Source: Symbiodinium natans
Lineage: Eukaryota; Sar; Dinophyceae; Suessiales; Symbiodiniaceae
Direction of reading: 5' to 3'
Assembly: GCA_905221605.1 (NCBI GenBank)
Contig: CAJNDS010000234.1
Location: 92,501-156,500 of the forward strand
DNA: 64,000 nt
Below, piece by piece: positions 36,601 through 38,312 of the stretch (position 1 is the stretch's first letter; every line of letters starts with the position of its first letter). The notes under the pieces were generated by a model. The model ran no database searches. It had not been told where the DNA came from and was given only the letters and a program-made list of their open reading frames with translations. Position numbers and translations under genes: made by a program.

Positions 36601-38127
36601 GGGTTTAGGGTTTAGGGTGTAGGGTGTAGGGTTTAGGGTTTAAAAATTAAGGTTTAGGGTTTAGGAACCTTAAGCCCTCAGCCCTAAACCCGAAACCCCA
36701 AACCCCAAACCCTACAACGCCCCTGGATTTCCCAGGCTGTTGGAGAGGTGAGGCTTTGGGTTGGATGGAGCCTGAAGTAGAGCCATTTGACGCAGGGACT
36801 CCAATACCCCGTAATTAAGGAATATTCCTTCAACTCCAAGAGGGTTCCTTATATTGGGGGTTTCCGAAAATAGGGGTACCCTTTGTGGGGCCTCCCTTTA
36901 ATTGGGATTCTCTTCTTTTGGGCTATAAATGGGGTACCCCTATTTTGGGAAGCGCCCAGAGGGTCTAAGGAGTATTCCTTTATCAAGGGGTATTGGAGCC
37001 TCTGCAAACTCTGCATGTTTTTCTGAGGTCCCGCACACAAAGGCTTGATTCAGGGCTTCAGGATTTAGGCTTCCCCTAAACCCGAAGCCCTACACCCTAA
37101 ACCCTAGACCCCAAACCCTAAACCCTAAACCCCAAACCCCAAACCCTAAGCCCTAAACCCTAAACCCTAAACCCTAAACCTTTGATCTCATAGGGGCCAG
37201 CTCAAAGGCACTGGCTGAGCGCCCATCGCCTGGTCGAGGAGATCACAGCTCTGGTCTTTAGGGTTTAGGGTTTAGGGTTTAGGGTTTAGGGTTTAGGGTT
37301 TAGGGTTTAGGGTTTAGGGTTTAGGGTTTAGGGTTTAGGGTTTAGGGTTTAGGGTTTAGGGTTTAGGGGTTCTGCGTTCAAAGCTTTTGGCACATGGTGT
37401 TGCTTGCAAGTCTAGGCAGCAGTGTGTTGAGTACCGCCAGAAAACCCTAAACCTCTAAAACCCTGTAAAATCCGAGAACCCTATCCTCAACCCTACGTAC
37501 CAAAGAACAACCTTTGTGGTGATGGTGCGCTCGGATTTTGGGGATGTTGCGCAGCATCAGATCCGATCCCTGAAGCAAAACCCCGAATTCGGGTTTAGGA
37601 TTTAGGGTTTAGGGTTTAGGGTTTAGGGTTTAGGGTTTAGGGTTTAGAGCCTCAAAGCCTTGTCCTTCCACCCTGCACTTTAATAACCTCGAAGTCGTTG
37701 GCTGTCGCAAGGCGCCTCCACCTCATCCCTAAACCCCAAACACTAGACCCTCTCCATGTTAGGTATACCAAGTTGAAATCCTGGTCCTAACACCTGAACC
37801 CTAAATCCTACATCCTATAACCCTAAACCCTAAACCCCAAACCCCAAAACCCTAAGCCCTAAACCCTAAACCCTAAACCCTAAACCCTAAACCCTAAACC
37901 CTAAACCCTAAACCCTAAACCCTTAACCCTTAACCCTTAACCCTAAACCCTAAAGCCTAAAGCCTAAAACCTAAAACCCTAAACCCTAAACCCTAAACCC
38001 TAAACCCTGAACCCTGAACCCTAAACCCTAAACCACTCACCACTTGGCAGGAGTTCGCCCGCAGCACGGAGCTCTGCAGCCGTGGTGCCTCCCTGGCGGA
38101 GCCCGGGCAGAGCTTACATCCGCGAGG
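4855..38127 (+). CDS. Nucleotidyltransferase / PAP-associated (TUTase-like) protein, copy 1, many small exons
   Basis: This entry spans the whole locus; supported exons are listed separately. Exons from 22305 to 33413 join in frame through ten exons and read, in order, a nucleotidyltransferase palm (GTAFGVAVPDVEIVV), a basic strand (FKFRRSAFRG), a second palm motif (IPFNLAVNAATP), a helix with LILLVRRWAKD, then RGISHAAKGHLSPYSWMLL, YYLQVGL, TGELLK, GFMRFYA and EFARSTELCSRGASL. This order is that of the catalytic plus PAP-associated domains of non-canonical poly(A) polymerases and terminal uridylyltransferases, which add nucleotides to RNA 3' ends. Upstream exons pair with copy 2 but I do not recognise their domain. 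The first and last exons are not established. The third catalytic carboxylate appears to be Asn. An ankyrin retrogene and a DnaJ fragment lie inside introns. Confidence 0.75.
5200..5580. repeat. Degenerate telomere-like intron sequence
   Basis: TTTAGGG-type text at 5250-5330, an 18-G run near 5370 and CCCTAAA-type text at 5405-5585 fill the gap between two copy-1 exons. Confidence 0.7.
5609..5688 (+). CDS. Copy 1 exon, QLNS...LDLRTQCIVL
   Basis: Acceptor-like GATCCGAG|GC. The frame contains MQLNSFHALLRKSG and LDLRTQCIVL. Copy 2 at 46725 reads VQLNSDSTFSALRG and TDLRTKCIL, with the same start signal CCGAG|GC. An alternative acceptor is the upstream GTGCAG at 5596-5601. CCCTAAA text lies upstream and TTTAGGG downstream. 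Domain not recognised. Confidence 0.65.
6206..6317. repeat. Family A foldback element
   Basis: Ends ACTTGGAGGTTCACGGGTA and TAACTACCCATGAACCTCCAAG are inverted repeats; the middle is a diverged foldback. It is one of more than a dozen copies in the window that share these ends. Confidence 0.75.
6415..6468 (+). CDS. Copy 1 exon, PLELHHLFAALV
   Basis: AAG|GC start; the frame reads AILTAVLPLELHHLFAALV and can extend to VGAAPGL. GT follows at 6469. A candidate partner in copy 2 at 48689 contains LLLVRAAP. CCCTAAA text precedes and TTTCGGG/TTTAGGG text follows. End and phase are uncertain. Confidence 0.45.
6507..6935 (+). repeat. Degenerate TTTAGGG array
   Basis: About 430 bases of TTTAGGG, TTTCGGG, TTTTGAGG and TTTGGGG variants in one orientation, immediately downstream of an exon. 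The mixture suggests an old, drifting array. Confidence 0.85.
7047..7205 (-). repeat. CCCCTAAA variant array
   Basis: An 8-bp variant (one extra C) repeated about 17 times, with few interruptions. Internal homogeneity shows the variant spread locally rather than arising by scattered error. Confidence 0.9.
7773..7826 (+). CDS. Copy 1 exon, GYMLLQKLEPTVQR
   Basis: Acceptor GCCGAG|GC and a GT donor at 7827. It encodes AGYMLLQKLEPTVQRLAW (18 codons). Copy 2 at 49640 encodes VGYMLLQMLEPSVQRQQ. Substitutions are mostly conservative, which argues for coding constraint. Domain unrecognised. Confidence 0.75.
7835..8420. other. Intron stretch without a supported gene
   Basis: Contains a decayed TTTAGGG-like block (8150-8280) and a possible tiny exon after GTGCAG near 8090, weakly comparable to copy-2 sequence at 50.66 kb. 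Nothing else could be supported. Confidence 0.3.
8427..8552 (-). repeat. CCCTAAA array
   Basis: About 18 perfect units on the C-rich strand. Confidence 0.97.
8633..8746. repeat. Dispersed ~110-bp repeat, copy 1
   Basis: The segment containing TTTAGATCCTTACC, then AAGGCAGCTAAAAGTTTAAT, then GAGTGCAGCCAAGTTT, recurs at 38896-39010 with small length differences in T runs. It has no obvious terminal inverted repeat and no frame. Function unknown. Confidence 0.8.
8825..8957 (+). repeat. TTTAGGG array, partly degenerate
   Basis: TTTAGGG with TTTGGGG and G-run variants, in the orientation opposite to the neighbouring arrays at 8.43 and 9.25 kb. Confidence 0.9.
9249..9440 (-). repeat. CCCTAAA array
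   Basis: About 26 units with rare single-base changes; one of the longest clean arrays in the window. Confidence 0.97.
9528..9637 (+). repeat. TTTAGGG array with periodic TTCAGGG
   Basis: TTTAGGG units in which a TTCAGGG variant recurs every few units, indicating a higher-order repeat period. Confidence 0.9.
10046..10109 (+). CDS. Copy 1 exon, DKHRQL...RT segment
   Basis: Opens at GTGTGCAG|GC and reads ADKHRQLGERRTPAVATRKG. A canonical-looking GT (GTGAGC) also occurs within it at about 10067, so the exon may be only 22 nt. Copy 2 at 51218 has DEKWSLLRTKAFEAFKG in the matching place; similarity is modest. Confidence 0.4.
10168..10282. repeat. Family B foldback element
   Basis: Ends CCCAAAGAGCCCAAGAACCC and GGGGGCTTGGGCTCTCCGGG are inverted; the core GGATCC...TTACGGTAGATCCTT matches the family. 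The apparent ORF at 10208-10534 runs through this element and is not trusted. Confidence 0.7.
10785..10884 (-). repeat. CCCTAAA array
   Basis: About 14 clean units. Confidence 0.95.
11100..11460 (-). repeat. Degenerate CCCTAAA-like sequence
   Basis: Mixed CCCTCTAAA, CCCTCCAAA and CCCTAAA units over about 350 bases, ending immediately before a copy-1 exon. Confidence 0.8.
11471..11514 (+). CDS. Copy 1 exon, PEDAPVAKPEAGAF
   Basis: Acceptor CCTTCAG after CCCTAAA text, donor GT at 11515 leading into a TTTAGGG array. The frame reads GPEDAPVAKPEAGAF. Its place between paired exons fits the gene, but no copy-2 partner was identified. Confidence 0.4.
11640..11768. repeat. Family C foldback element
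   Basis: CCCAAAATAGGGGTACCC on the left and GGGTATCCCTATTTTCGG on the right form inverted arms around a core that is itself a foldback. The ends recur at 24.6, 26.1, 36.9 and 41.3 kb. Confidence 0.7.
11991..12096. repeat. Family B foldback element
   Basis: TTAGAGCCCAACATGTCCTT and GATATTGGGCTCTTGGG ends, core GGGGATCCTTAGTATGATTT. Closest in core to the elements at 2.2 and 20.0 kb. Confidence 0.65.
12343..12400 (+). repeat. TTTAGGG array
   Basis: Eight clean units. Confidence 0.95.
12618..12928 (-). repeat. CCCTAAA array with CCCTACA sub-block
   Basis: Two clean runs around a short spacer; the unit CCCTACA is repeated five times near 12825-12855, another locally homogenised variant. The array ends just before a copy-1 exon. 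Confidence 0.9.
12965..12994 (+). CDS. Copy 1 exon, VRKPSVMPVQ (30 nt)
   Basis: CAACAG acceptor and GT donor bound exactly ten codons, VRKPSVMPVQ. Copy 2 has VRRPSVMPVQ over the same length near 54462-54491. The exon may start earlier at 12925, where the frame stays open. Confidence 0.65.
13546..13581 (+). CDS. Copy 1 exon, APKFKANSWEAE (36 nt)
   Basis: CACCCAG acceptor after CCCTAAA text; GT donor at 13582 followed by TTTAGGG. Twelve codons. Copy 2 (56280-56315) is also exactly 36 nt with the same GAG|GT end and reads APRFAASGFDAE. Domain not recognised. Confidence 0.75.
14011..14110. repeat. Family A foldback, right arm decayed
   Basis: The left arm ACTGGGAGGTTCGTGGGTAG and a core like the 57.7-kb copy are present; the right end (CCTACTTGTTCCTACGAC) is only a remnant. 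It lies about 200 bases ahead of the retrogene leader relic. Confidence 0.5.
14325..14340 (+). other. Relict dinoflagellate spliced-leader sequence
   Basis: GCCATCTTGGTTCAAC matches the 3' 16 bases of the dinoflagellate spliced leader (GCCATTTTGGCTCAAG) at 13 positions. It lies 56 bases upstream of the ankyrin ATG, where the leader would sit in a trans-spliced mRNA. A genome-encoded leader remnant next to an intronless gene is the known mark of mRNA reinsertion in dinoflagellates. The 5' six bases of the leader are not preserved. Confidence 0.65.
14397..15896 (+). CDS. Ankyrin-repeat protein with N-terminal ubiquitin-like region; intronless retrogene
   Basis: An uninterrupted 499-codon frame. 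I start at the ATG of MLRVWRASGHEL because the frame upstream reads through the leader relic and has no ATG. Residues about 1-65 (LRVWRASG... VKALKQDLQ... QRLLHAGAVLDDGTSL... QMVLLPL) resemble a ubiquitin-like fold as found at the front of many dinoflagellate ankyrin proteins. From about residue 100 to the end there are about eleven ankyrin repeats, with units such as TPLILACQYGHLEMVRLLLE and GHVDVVRLLLEANAD; the later repeats have diverged. Likely a protein-binding scaffold; partner unknown. It lies, same strand, in a copy-1 intron between the exons at 13.55 and 16.83 kb. No poly(A) tract is visible. Confidence 0.9.
   Translation: MLRVWRASGHELPPYAVDGLCDVKALKQDLQLHCGQPRFRQRLLHAGAVLDDGTSLDAPMHLQMVLLPLISASDDQRNELIDAVHADLPSRVEEILQRPQDPDLTGTSEHSGSQVPLCIAASQGFVETARLLLEAGANKDQEGGHGHPDQFQEYSTPLILACQYGHLEMVRLLLEVSADVALCEMAVNATALIRAAEGNYVDIAQLLLDARASLNQTQRRGRTALVCACFKQHTAVAHLLVEALADLNLADNIGMTALSWTSCAGHVDVVRLLLEANADHELASEVGLTALACASCMGHLEVVRLLLARESHDIPSRVAALVAASNCGRAEVVELLLRSADSQLLNNGGWTAYMCAARQGHARVVASFLEAGMDRNLSRSLDSSVAALVVASGHGHVEVVERLLETRVDEALASPAALEAIACASHYGFGDVVHRLLEAGVGQSMLGSTGAAAIACICAATQGKIAIVKWLVVSCHSTTLQLVGNEPDYLLLSLGGPDC
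15986..16093. mobile_element. 108-bp MITE with terminal inverted repeats and TCAT target duplication
   Basis: The left end CTACTATTTGCTTAAGAACA and right end TGTTCTTAAGCAATTAGTAG are near-perfect inverted repeats of about 22 bases with one mismatch. TCAT flanks both sides (15982-15985 and 16094-16097). The interior is AT-rich and cannot code. It sits about 90 bases past the ankyrin stop codon and does not belong to families A-D. Confidence 0.8.
16290..16625 (-). repeat. CCCTAAA-type blocks
   Basis: Short clean runs (16300-16340, 16555-16600) inside degenerate text, within an intron. Confidence 0.8.
16643..16797. repeat. Family A foldback element, long subtype
   Basis: Ends CTTGGAAGGTTCATGG and CCATGAACCTCCAAGTA. 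Nearly the whole 155 bases can pair: ACCACTTATAACTGTACTTA on the left mirrors TAAGCCCAGTTATAAGTGGT on the right, with a central CCCTAAAGGG turn. Very close copies lie at 24.33 and 56.61 kb, suggesting recent spread of this subtype. Confidence 0.85.
16832..16890 (+). CDS. Copy 1 exon, VGELIEQIALCPGA
   Basis: GGCCAG acceptor and GT at 16889 or 16891; the later one keeps frame with the next exon. It reads VGELIEQIALCPGATGSSR. Copy 2 at 57421 reads VAELLATLQPQLGALCL in the matching place. Probably an amphipathic helix; domain unrecognised. Confidence 0.6.
17520..17815. other. Spacer with a long C run
   Basis: Single-copy text, then about 25 C in a row at 17711-17735. No supported gene; the minus-strand 72-codon frame includes the C run. 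Confidence 0.5.
17935..18250 (-). repeat. CCCCTAAA variant array
   Basis: About 38 units of the 8-bp variant with occasional CCGCCTAAA. One of the longest variant blocks, placed directly before a copy-1 exon. Confidence 0.95.
18268..18338 (+). CDS. Copy 1 exon, VSRAHVESITELLSS
   Basis: CCTCAG acceptor after the CCCCTAAA array. The frame reads TDVSRAHVESITELLSSTA and continues with DPKGPVPLTF into TTTAGGG text. It joins the 16.83-kb exon in frame when that exon ends at 16890. The 3' edge is not fixed and no copy-2 partner was found. Confidence 0.5.
18482..18580 (+). repeat. TTTGGGG/TTTAGGG alternating array
   Basis: TTTGGGG and TTTAGGG alternate strictly for several units, a 14-bp higher-order repeat. 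Confidence 0.85.
18858..19199 (+). pseudogene. DnaJ (J-domain) protein fragment
   Basis: An open frame without an ATG in front of the domain. It reads AISRLLVLRTVATSALRAAW, then RRVHPDKCQ, then AMQKVNKAYETLKD, matching J-domain helices II and III with the HPD tripeptide that stimulates Hsp70 ATPase. Helix I is weak or missing and the frame ends about 30 residues past the domain. A CCCAG precedes GCTGGG at 18884, so it may be an exon or a 5'-truncated retrocopy. It sits inside a copy-1 intron on the same strand. Confidence 0.65.
19261..19495 (-). repeat. CCTAAAG variant array grading into CCCTAAA
   Basis: About 25 units of CCTAAAG (one C replaced by G) followed by ordinary CCCTAAA. The sharp change of unit within one array is a clear case of local homogenisation. 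Confidence 0.95.
19524..19583 (+). CDS. Copy 1 exon, AVRATLLPVLPTARVDG
   Basis: CCAAG|GG acceptor; reads AVRATLLPVLPTARVDGCL with GT at 19584. Copy 2 at 60559 starts in the same phase (AG|GGC) and reads AVRRALGTSLPGAAVEAFA. This is the helix and strand leading into the nucleotidyltransferase G-T/S motif. Copy 1 is ten bases shorter at its end. Confidence 0.7.
19963..20075. repeat. Family B foldback element
   Basis: CAGCCCAGAGAGCCCAAAAC and GGGTATTGGGCTTTTTGGGG ends; arms AAGTTAAGCAACGTTCCTTA and TAAGGAATAGTCCTTAACTA can pair. Well-preserved copy. Confidence 0.75.
20250..20350 (-). repeat. Degenerate CCCTAAA block
   Basis: CCCGAAACCC and CCCTAAA units before single-copy text at 20350-20600 in which no gene could be supported. 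Confidence 0.7.
20640..20800 (-). repeat. CCCTAAA block with CCCTAGA sub-array
   Basis: A clean CCCTAAA run passes into six CCCTAGA units, another local variant. Confidence 0.85.
20875..20975 (+). repeat. TTTAGGGG variant array
   Basis: About eleven units with one extra G, the complement of the CCCCTAAA variant at 7.1 and 18.0 kb. Confidence 0.9.
21421..21720 (+). other. Unassigned GC-rich island
   Basis: A 96-codon forward frame (21423-21713) and another of 77 codons overlap here; neither is recognised. It is single-copy sequence inside a copy-1 intron and could be a gene fragment. Confidence 0.25.
22118..22292 (-). repeat. CCCTAAA array
   Basis: About 23 units with a few CCCTAGA changes, ending just before the palm-motif exon. 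Confidence 0.95.
22305..22365 (+). CDS. Copy 1 exon, nucleotidyltransferase palm motif
   Basis: Acceptor GGCAG|AG and donor AAG|GT. It reads GTAFGVAVPDVEIVVLSNPK. This fits the G-[ST]-x(n)-[DE]-h-[DE]-h signature of the polymerase-beta-like palm, with D-V-E as the metal-binding pair. Copy 2 (61478-61543) reads GTAFGVAVPEVEVVVTLDAK with the same donor. From the shared GGC codon both exons are 60 nt. Confidence 0.85.
22560..23310. other. Intron stretch, mostly single-copy
   Basis: A right-half family D remnant at about 22583-22620 (GTTAGTATGAGGTGGAACATCC), a TGTCTG-rich microsatellite near 22660-22715, and short CCCTAAA blocks. No gene supported. Confidence 0.45.
23312..23428 (-). repeat. CCCTAAA array
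   Basis: About 16 clean units. A lone right end of family A (ACCATGAACCTCCAAGTG, 23437-23454) follows directly and then a copy-1 exon. Confidence 0.95.
23461..23509 (+). CDS. Copy 1 exon, LSERATKDAGKFQN (49 nt)
   Basis: GCGCAG acceptor and a GC donor (CTGG|GC). It joins the previous exon in phase 0 and the next in phase 1. It reads VLSERATKDAGKFQNL. Copy 2 (62436-62484) is also 49 nt, with the same phases and a GC donor, and reads AASGEGGKLQKSMIRT. Confidence 0.85.
23520..23600 (+). repeat. TTTAGGGG/TTCAGGGG array
   Basis: About ten 8-bp units following the exon donor. Confidence 0.9.
23708..23800. repeat. Family B foldback remnant
   Basis: GGAATAGACCTTGAACCGTC, core GGATCCTTAGAATGATTCAAG and right part TTGGGTGCTC resemble the family but the left end is lost. 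Confidence 0.5.
23817..23938 (-). repeat. CCCTAAA array
   Basis: About 17 clean units. Confidence 0.97.
24083..24140. repeat. ATT then ATG microsatellite
   Basis: Adjacent (ATT)n and (ATG)n tracts totalling about 55 bases. Confidence 0.9.
24331..24485. repeat. Family A foldback element, long subtype
   Basis: TACTTGGAGGTTCATGATAC at the left, CATGAACCTCCAAGTA at the right, and a nearly fully paired interior. Very similar to the copies at 16.64 and 56.61 kb. Confidence 0.85.
24595..24700. repeat. Family C foldback element
   Basis: GTTTTCCGAAAATAGGGGTA and GGCACCCCTATTTTGGTAAC ends with an inverted core. Confidence 0.7.
24780..25350. other. Intron stretch without a supported gene
   Basis: Single-copy text with small telomere-like blocks; two overlapping 60-codon frames at 24821-25101 are not recognised. 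Confidence 0.4.
25352..25466 (-). repeat. CCCTAAA array
   Basis: About 16 clean units, ending some ten bases before a copy-1 exon. Confidence 0.97.
25478..25548 (+). CDS. Copy 1 exon, TDRLVSHGSFKFRRSAFRG
   Basis: AAAG|GC acceptor, GC donor after CCCAAG. Phase 1 to 0. It encodes TDRLVSHGSFKFRRSAFRG followed by AEPK, a strand rich in basic residues in the polymerase palm. Copy 2 at 63767 reads TDRLVSQGSFKFR from an identical AG|GCACC start. Confidence 0.85.
25578..25755 (+). repeat. TTTAGGG array
   Basis: About 22 units with scattered changes, beginning some 30 bases after the exon donor. Confidence 0.95.
25904..26256. repeat. Composite family A element with family C and telomere-like inserts
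   Basis: The left arm ACTTGGAGGTTCATGGGTAG begins at 25904 and the matching right arm CCACGAACCTCCAAG ends at 26255. Between them lie a TTTAGGG block (25974-26005), single-copy text and a complete family C foldback (26109-26215, GGGTTTCCGATGCTAGGGGT ... CCCGTATTTTCGTAAACCCC). The arms being split by other repeats implies serial insertion. Confidence 0.6.
26663..26745. repeat. Family A foldback element, short
   Basis: CTACTTGGAGGTTTATGGGA and TTACCCATGAACCTCCAAG arms around a core of about 40 bases. Confidence 0.75.
27085..27260 (-). repeat. Degenerate CCCTAAA sequence
   Basis: CCCTAAA, CCCTAAG and CCCCAAA units leading to a copy-1 exon. Confidence 0.85.
27262..27327 (+). CDS. Copy 1 exon, second palm motif IPFNLAVNAATP
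   Basis: AAAAG|GC acceptor and GC donor (TTTGAG|GC), 66 nt, phase 0 to 0. It reads GIPFNLAVNAATPARSSAVF. In the polymerase-beta-like family this strand carries the third metal-binding carboxylate (h-[DE]-h). Here the candidate position in F-N-L is Asn. Either this copy has lost or altered catalysis, or I have misplaced the register. A strand usually found just before it was not seen, so one exon may be missing. Confidence 0.85.
27365..27660 (-). repeat. CCCTAAA-type block, degenerate
   Basis: About 290 bases of CCCTAAA, CCCCAAA and CCCTGAA units, downstream of the exon. This is an exception to the usual TTTAGGG-after-exon orientation. Confidence 0.9.
27663..27770. repeat. Family B foldback element
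   Basis: CAAAATACCCCGTTAATGAA and GAGGGGTGTTAGGGGGTCTT ends; core CATATAGGGATTCTTGCGAT. Older, with mismatched arms. Confidence 0.6.
28010..28115 (-). repeat. CCCTCAA variant block
   Basis: About a dozen CCCTCAA or CCTTCAA units. Single-copy text follows (28115-28500) with an unrecognised 71-codon minus-strand frame. Confidence 0.8.
28605..28670 (+). CDS. Copy 1 exon, LILLVRRWAKD helix
   Basis: GCAGAG|GC acceptor; the end is AAG|GAC (GA donor) or GAC|GTC (GT donor), because the next exon also begins with GAC. It reads ACSQLETRAGELILLVRRWA followed by KD. The helix with RRWAK is a hallmark of the central domain of non-canonical poly(A) polymerases and TUTases. Family B-like scraps (CCTCAGTTAAGGGGTATT, CCTAAATTAAGG) lie just upstream. 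Confidence 0.9.
28763..28872. repeat. GA microsatellite
   Basis: (GA)n with a few interruptions over about 110 bases. It creates long arginine/glutamate and leucine/serine frames on the two strands, which are not genes. Confidence 0.95.
29361..29466. repeat. Possible foldback element (CTAGGACCC type)
   Basis: TCTAGGACCCGCAGTAGGCA with CCCCCTTTTT on the left and AAAAAGGGCATCCC with TTCCTAGGTTAC on the right. Related starts (CTAGGACCC..GTAGGTCC) occur at 7.53 and 49.08 kb. Confidence 0.4.
29525..29585 (+). CDS. Copy 1 exon, RGISHAAKGHLSPYSWMLL
   Basis: AAGCAG acceptor and GC donor (TTGG|GC), phase 0 to 1. It encodes DRGISHAAKGHLSPYSWMLL. The G-L-S-[PS]-Y-[AS]-W/L pattern belongs to the nucleotide-base recognition region of TUTase-type enzymes. 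Confidence 0.9.
29885..30035 (-). repeat. CCCTAAA/CCCCAAA block
   Basis: Clean then degenerate units running up to the next copy-1 exon. Confidence 0.9.
30054..30076 (+). CDS. Copy 1 micro-exon, YYLQVGL (23 nt)
   Basis: CTTGGCAG acceptor; GA donor (CTG|GA). Phase 1 to 0. The 23-nt exon completes the helix started by ...SWMLL with VYYLQVGL, as in the family. It is the smallest exon I can support. Confidence 0.8.
30607..30647. repeat. Poly-C tract
   Basis: About 37 consecutive C with G at the end; such runs often mark assembly or sequencing uncertainty. Confidence 0.9.
30681..30750. repeat. 70-bp perfect-arm foldback
   Basis: AGGGTAGTTACATGGTCCC pairs with GGGACCGTGTAACTACCCT around a short loop. 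Similar right halves (GGGACCTTGCAACTACCCT) occur near 11.85 kb. Confidence 0.7.
30790..31335. other. Unassigned coding-like island
   Basis: On the plus strand a frame from about 31070 reads TSLLEFVVGASTKDGRLHIA and on to LEELDTSFRMM before a stop at 31331; on the minus strand 96-117 codon frames also exist (30807-31160). None is recognised. The island lies in a copy-1 intron and has no telomere-like text within it. Confidence 0.3.
31560..31608 (+). CDS. Copy 1 exon, DEQEQLLPDMGSWARG
   Basis: CTGAG|GA acceptor, GT donor at 31609; phase 0 to 1. It reads DEQEQLLPDMGSWARG and follows YYLQVGL in frame. In family members an acidic stretch then L-L-P follows the same helix. Confidence 0.75.
31625..31990 (+). 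repeat. TTTAGGG-type degenerate block
   Basis: Several TTTAGGG/TTTGGGG runs (31630-31700, 31770-31835, 31900-31980) fill the intron. Confidence 0.85.
32019..32093 (+). CDS. Copy 1 exon, TNCTLSTGELLK
   Basis: AATCAG|GC acceptor and GC donor (AAAG|GC); 75 nt, phase 1 to 1. It contains FLSSGKRPAK and TLSTGELLK. The STGELLK element leads into the FMRFYA helix of the PAP-associated domain. Confidence 0.75.
32130..32345 (+). repeat. TTTAGGG-type block
   Basis: TTTAGGG/TTTGGGG runs downstream of the exon donor. Confidence 0.9.
32400..32625 (-). repeat. CCCTAAA-type block
   Basis: CCCTAAA with CCCTGAA and CCTTAAA variants. Confidence 0.9.
32830..32905 (+). repeat. G-rich tract
   Basis: About 75 bases of G with single A or T. 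The opposite-strand proline-rich ORFs come from this tract. Confidence 0.95.
33060..33158 (-). repeat. CCCTAAA array
   Basis: About 14 clean units. Confidence 0.97.
33160..33241. repeat. Family D foldback element
   Basis: CTTGGGATGTTCCCCCTTTA and TAAGGGGAACATCCCCA ends with a short foldback core. Confidence 0.7.
33387..33413 (+). CDS. Copy 1 exon, GFMRFYAKP
   Basis: GCGCAG|GC acceptor; phase 1 from the TGELLK exon gives LLKGFMRFYAKP. The F-x-R-F-Y-A helix is typical of the PAP-associated domain. A GT lies at 33414; the frame stays open beyond it. Confidence 0.7.
33450..33660 (-). repeat. Degenerate CCCTAAA block
   Basis: Mixed CCCTAAA, CCCTACA and CCCCAAA text. Confidence 0.8.
33777..34014 (-). 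repeat. CCCTAAA array
   Basis: About 33 units with two short interruptions; the longest clean stretch in this part. Confidence 0.97.
34107..34175 (+). repeat. TTTAGGG array
   Basis: Nine clean units, opposite in orientation to the array 100 bases earlier. The GC-rich spacer between them could hide an exon but none was recognised. Confidence 0.95.
34400..34725. other. Spacer with a possible exon
   Basis: CCGCCAG at 34396-34402 opens LDKAKQHLEP, then CCCTAAA text follows. The reading is too short to assign. A half family C element (TTTCCCAAAATGGGGGTACC) is at 34650-34672. Confidence 0.3.
34726..34833. repeat. Family A foldback element
   Basis: CCTTGGAAGTTCATGGGTAG and CTACCCATGAACTTCCAAGT arms carry a matching compensated change (AAGTTC / GAACTT instead of GAGGTT / AACCTC), which keeps the ends complementary. 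Confidence 0.8.
34895..35030 (-). repeat. CCCTATGAA/CCCTATAAA variant block
   Basis: Units with an inserted AT, comparable to the GGGTTTATA array at 48.1 kb on the other strand. Confidence 0.7.
35532..35582 (+). CDS. Possible copy 1 exon, NPSLEAPIIEAARLS
   Basis: GTGCGCAG|GC acceptor; reads AGNPSLEAPIIEAARLS. The PSLE-x-P element fits the region between the RFYA helix and the C-terminal helix of family members, but no paralogue is in the window to confirm it. Confidence 0.4.
35590..36120. other. Intron stretch without a supported gene
   Basis: Contains an 18-G tract near 35782-35800 and degenerate CCCTAAA text. The minus-strand 76-codon frame (35888-36118) is not recognised. Confidence 0.4.
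36120..36270 (-). repeat. CCCTAAA array flanked by CCCTGAA units
   Basis: Symmetrical order: CCCTGAA units, clean CCCTAAA, then CCCTGAA again. Confidence 0.9.
36490..36595 (+). other. Possible exon (unassigned)
   Basis: After AGCCCAG the frame reads KLQRLLWGVIGLLANQSR and stays open to a GT followed by TTTAGGG; CCCTAAA text precedes. The flank pattern is that of supported exons, but the peptide does not match the polymerase-like family. Confidence 0.3.
36794..37004. repeat. Family B element split by a nested family C element
   Basis: Left part GGACTCCAATACCCCGTAAT...GGGTTCCTTAT and right part GGTCTAAGGAGTATTCCTTT...GGGGTATTGGAGCCTC are the two halves of a family B element of the CCAATACCCC subtype. 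Between them sits a complete family C foldback (36855-36957). Order of insertion is therefore B first, then C. Confidence 0.8.
37075..37180 (-). repeat. CCCTAAA block
   Basis: Clean and near-clean units before a possible exon. Confidence 0.9.
37208..37247 (+). CDS. Possible copy 1 exon, WLSAHRLVEEIT
   Basis: CTCAAAG|GC acceptor after CCCTAAA text; reads HWLSAHRLVEEIT and is followed by TTTAGGG. A helix of this kind precedes the EFARSTELCSR helix in related proteins, but the reading is short. Confidence 0.35.
37258..37367 (+). repeat. TTTAGGG array
   Basis: About 15 clean units. Confidence 0.97.
37590..37650 (+). repeat. TTTAGGG array
   Basis: Eight clean units. Confidence 0.95.
37800..38032 (-). 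repeat. CCCTAAA array with CCCTTAA and CCTAAAG sub-blocks
   Basis: About 33 units including three CCCTTAA and three CCTAAAG/CCTAAAA copies; ends just before the last supported copy-1 exon. Confidence 0.95.
38051..38127 (+). CDS. Copy 1 exon, EFARSTELCSRGASLAEPG
   Basis: CTTGGCAG acceptor after CCCTAAA. It reads EFARSTELCSRGASLAEPGQ, the C-terminal helix of the PAP-associated region in these proteins. TTTAGGG text follows. The stop codon or next exon was not found, so the 3' edge is approximate. Confidence 0.65.
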
Positions 38128-38232
38128 GTTTAGGGTTAGGGTTTAGGGTTTAGGGTTTAGGGTTTAGGGTTAAGGGCTTAGGGCTTAGGGCTTAGGGCTT
38201 AGGGTTTCGGGTTTCGGGTTTAGGGTTTAGGG

Positions 38233-38312
38233 GTAGGATTCCCAGAGACTCCGATGCCCCTAAATTAAGGAATCTTCCTGAAACCACATAAGGAAGCCTA
38301 TTATTTTCAGGG
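38233..38312. repeat. Family B remnant, left half
   Basis: CCCAGAGACTCCGATGCCCC and CTAAATTAAGGAATCTTCCT are family B sequence; the right half is missing. Confidence 0.55.
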
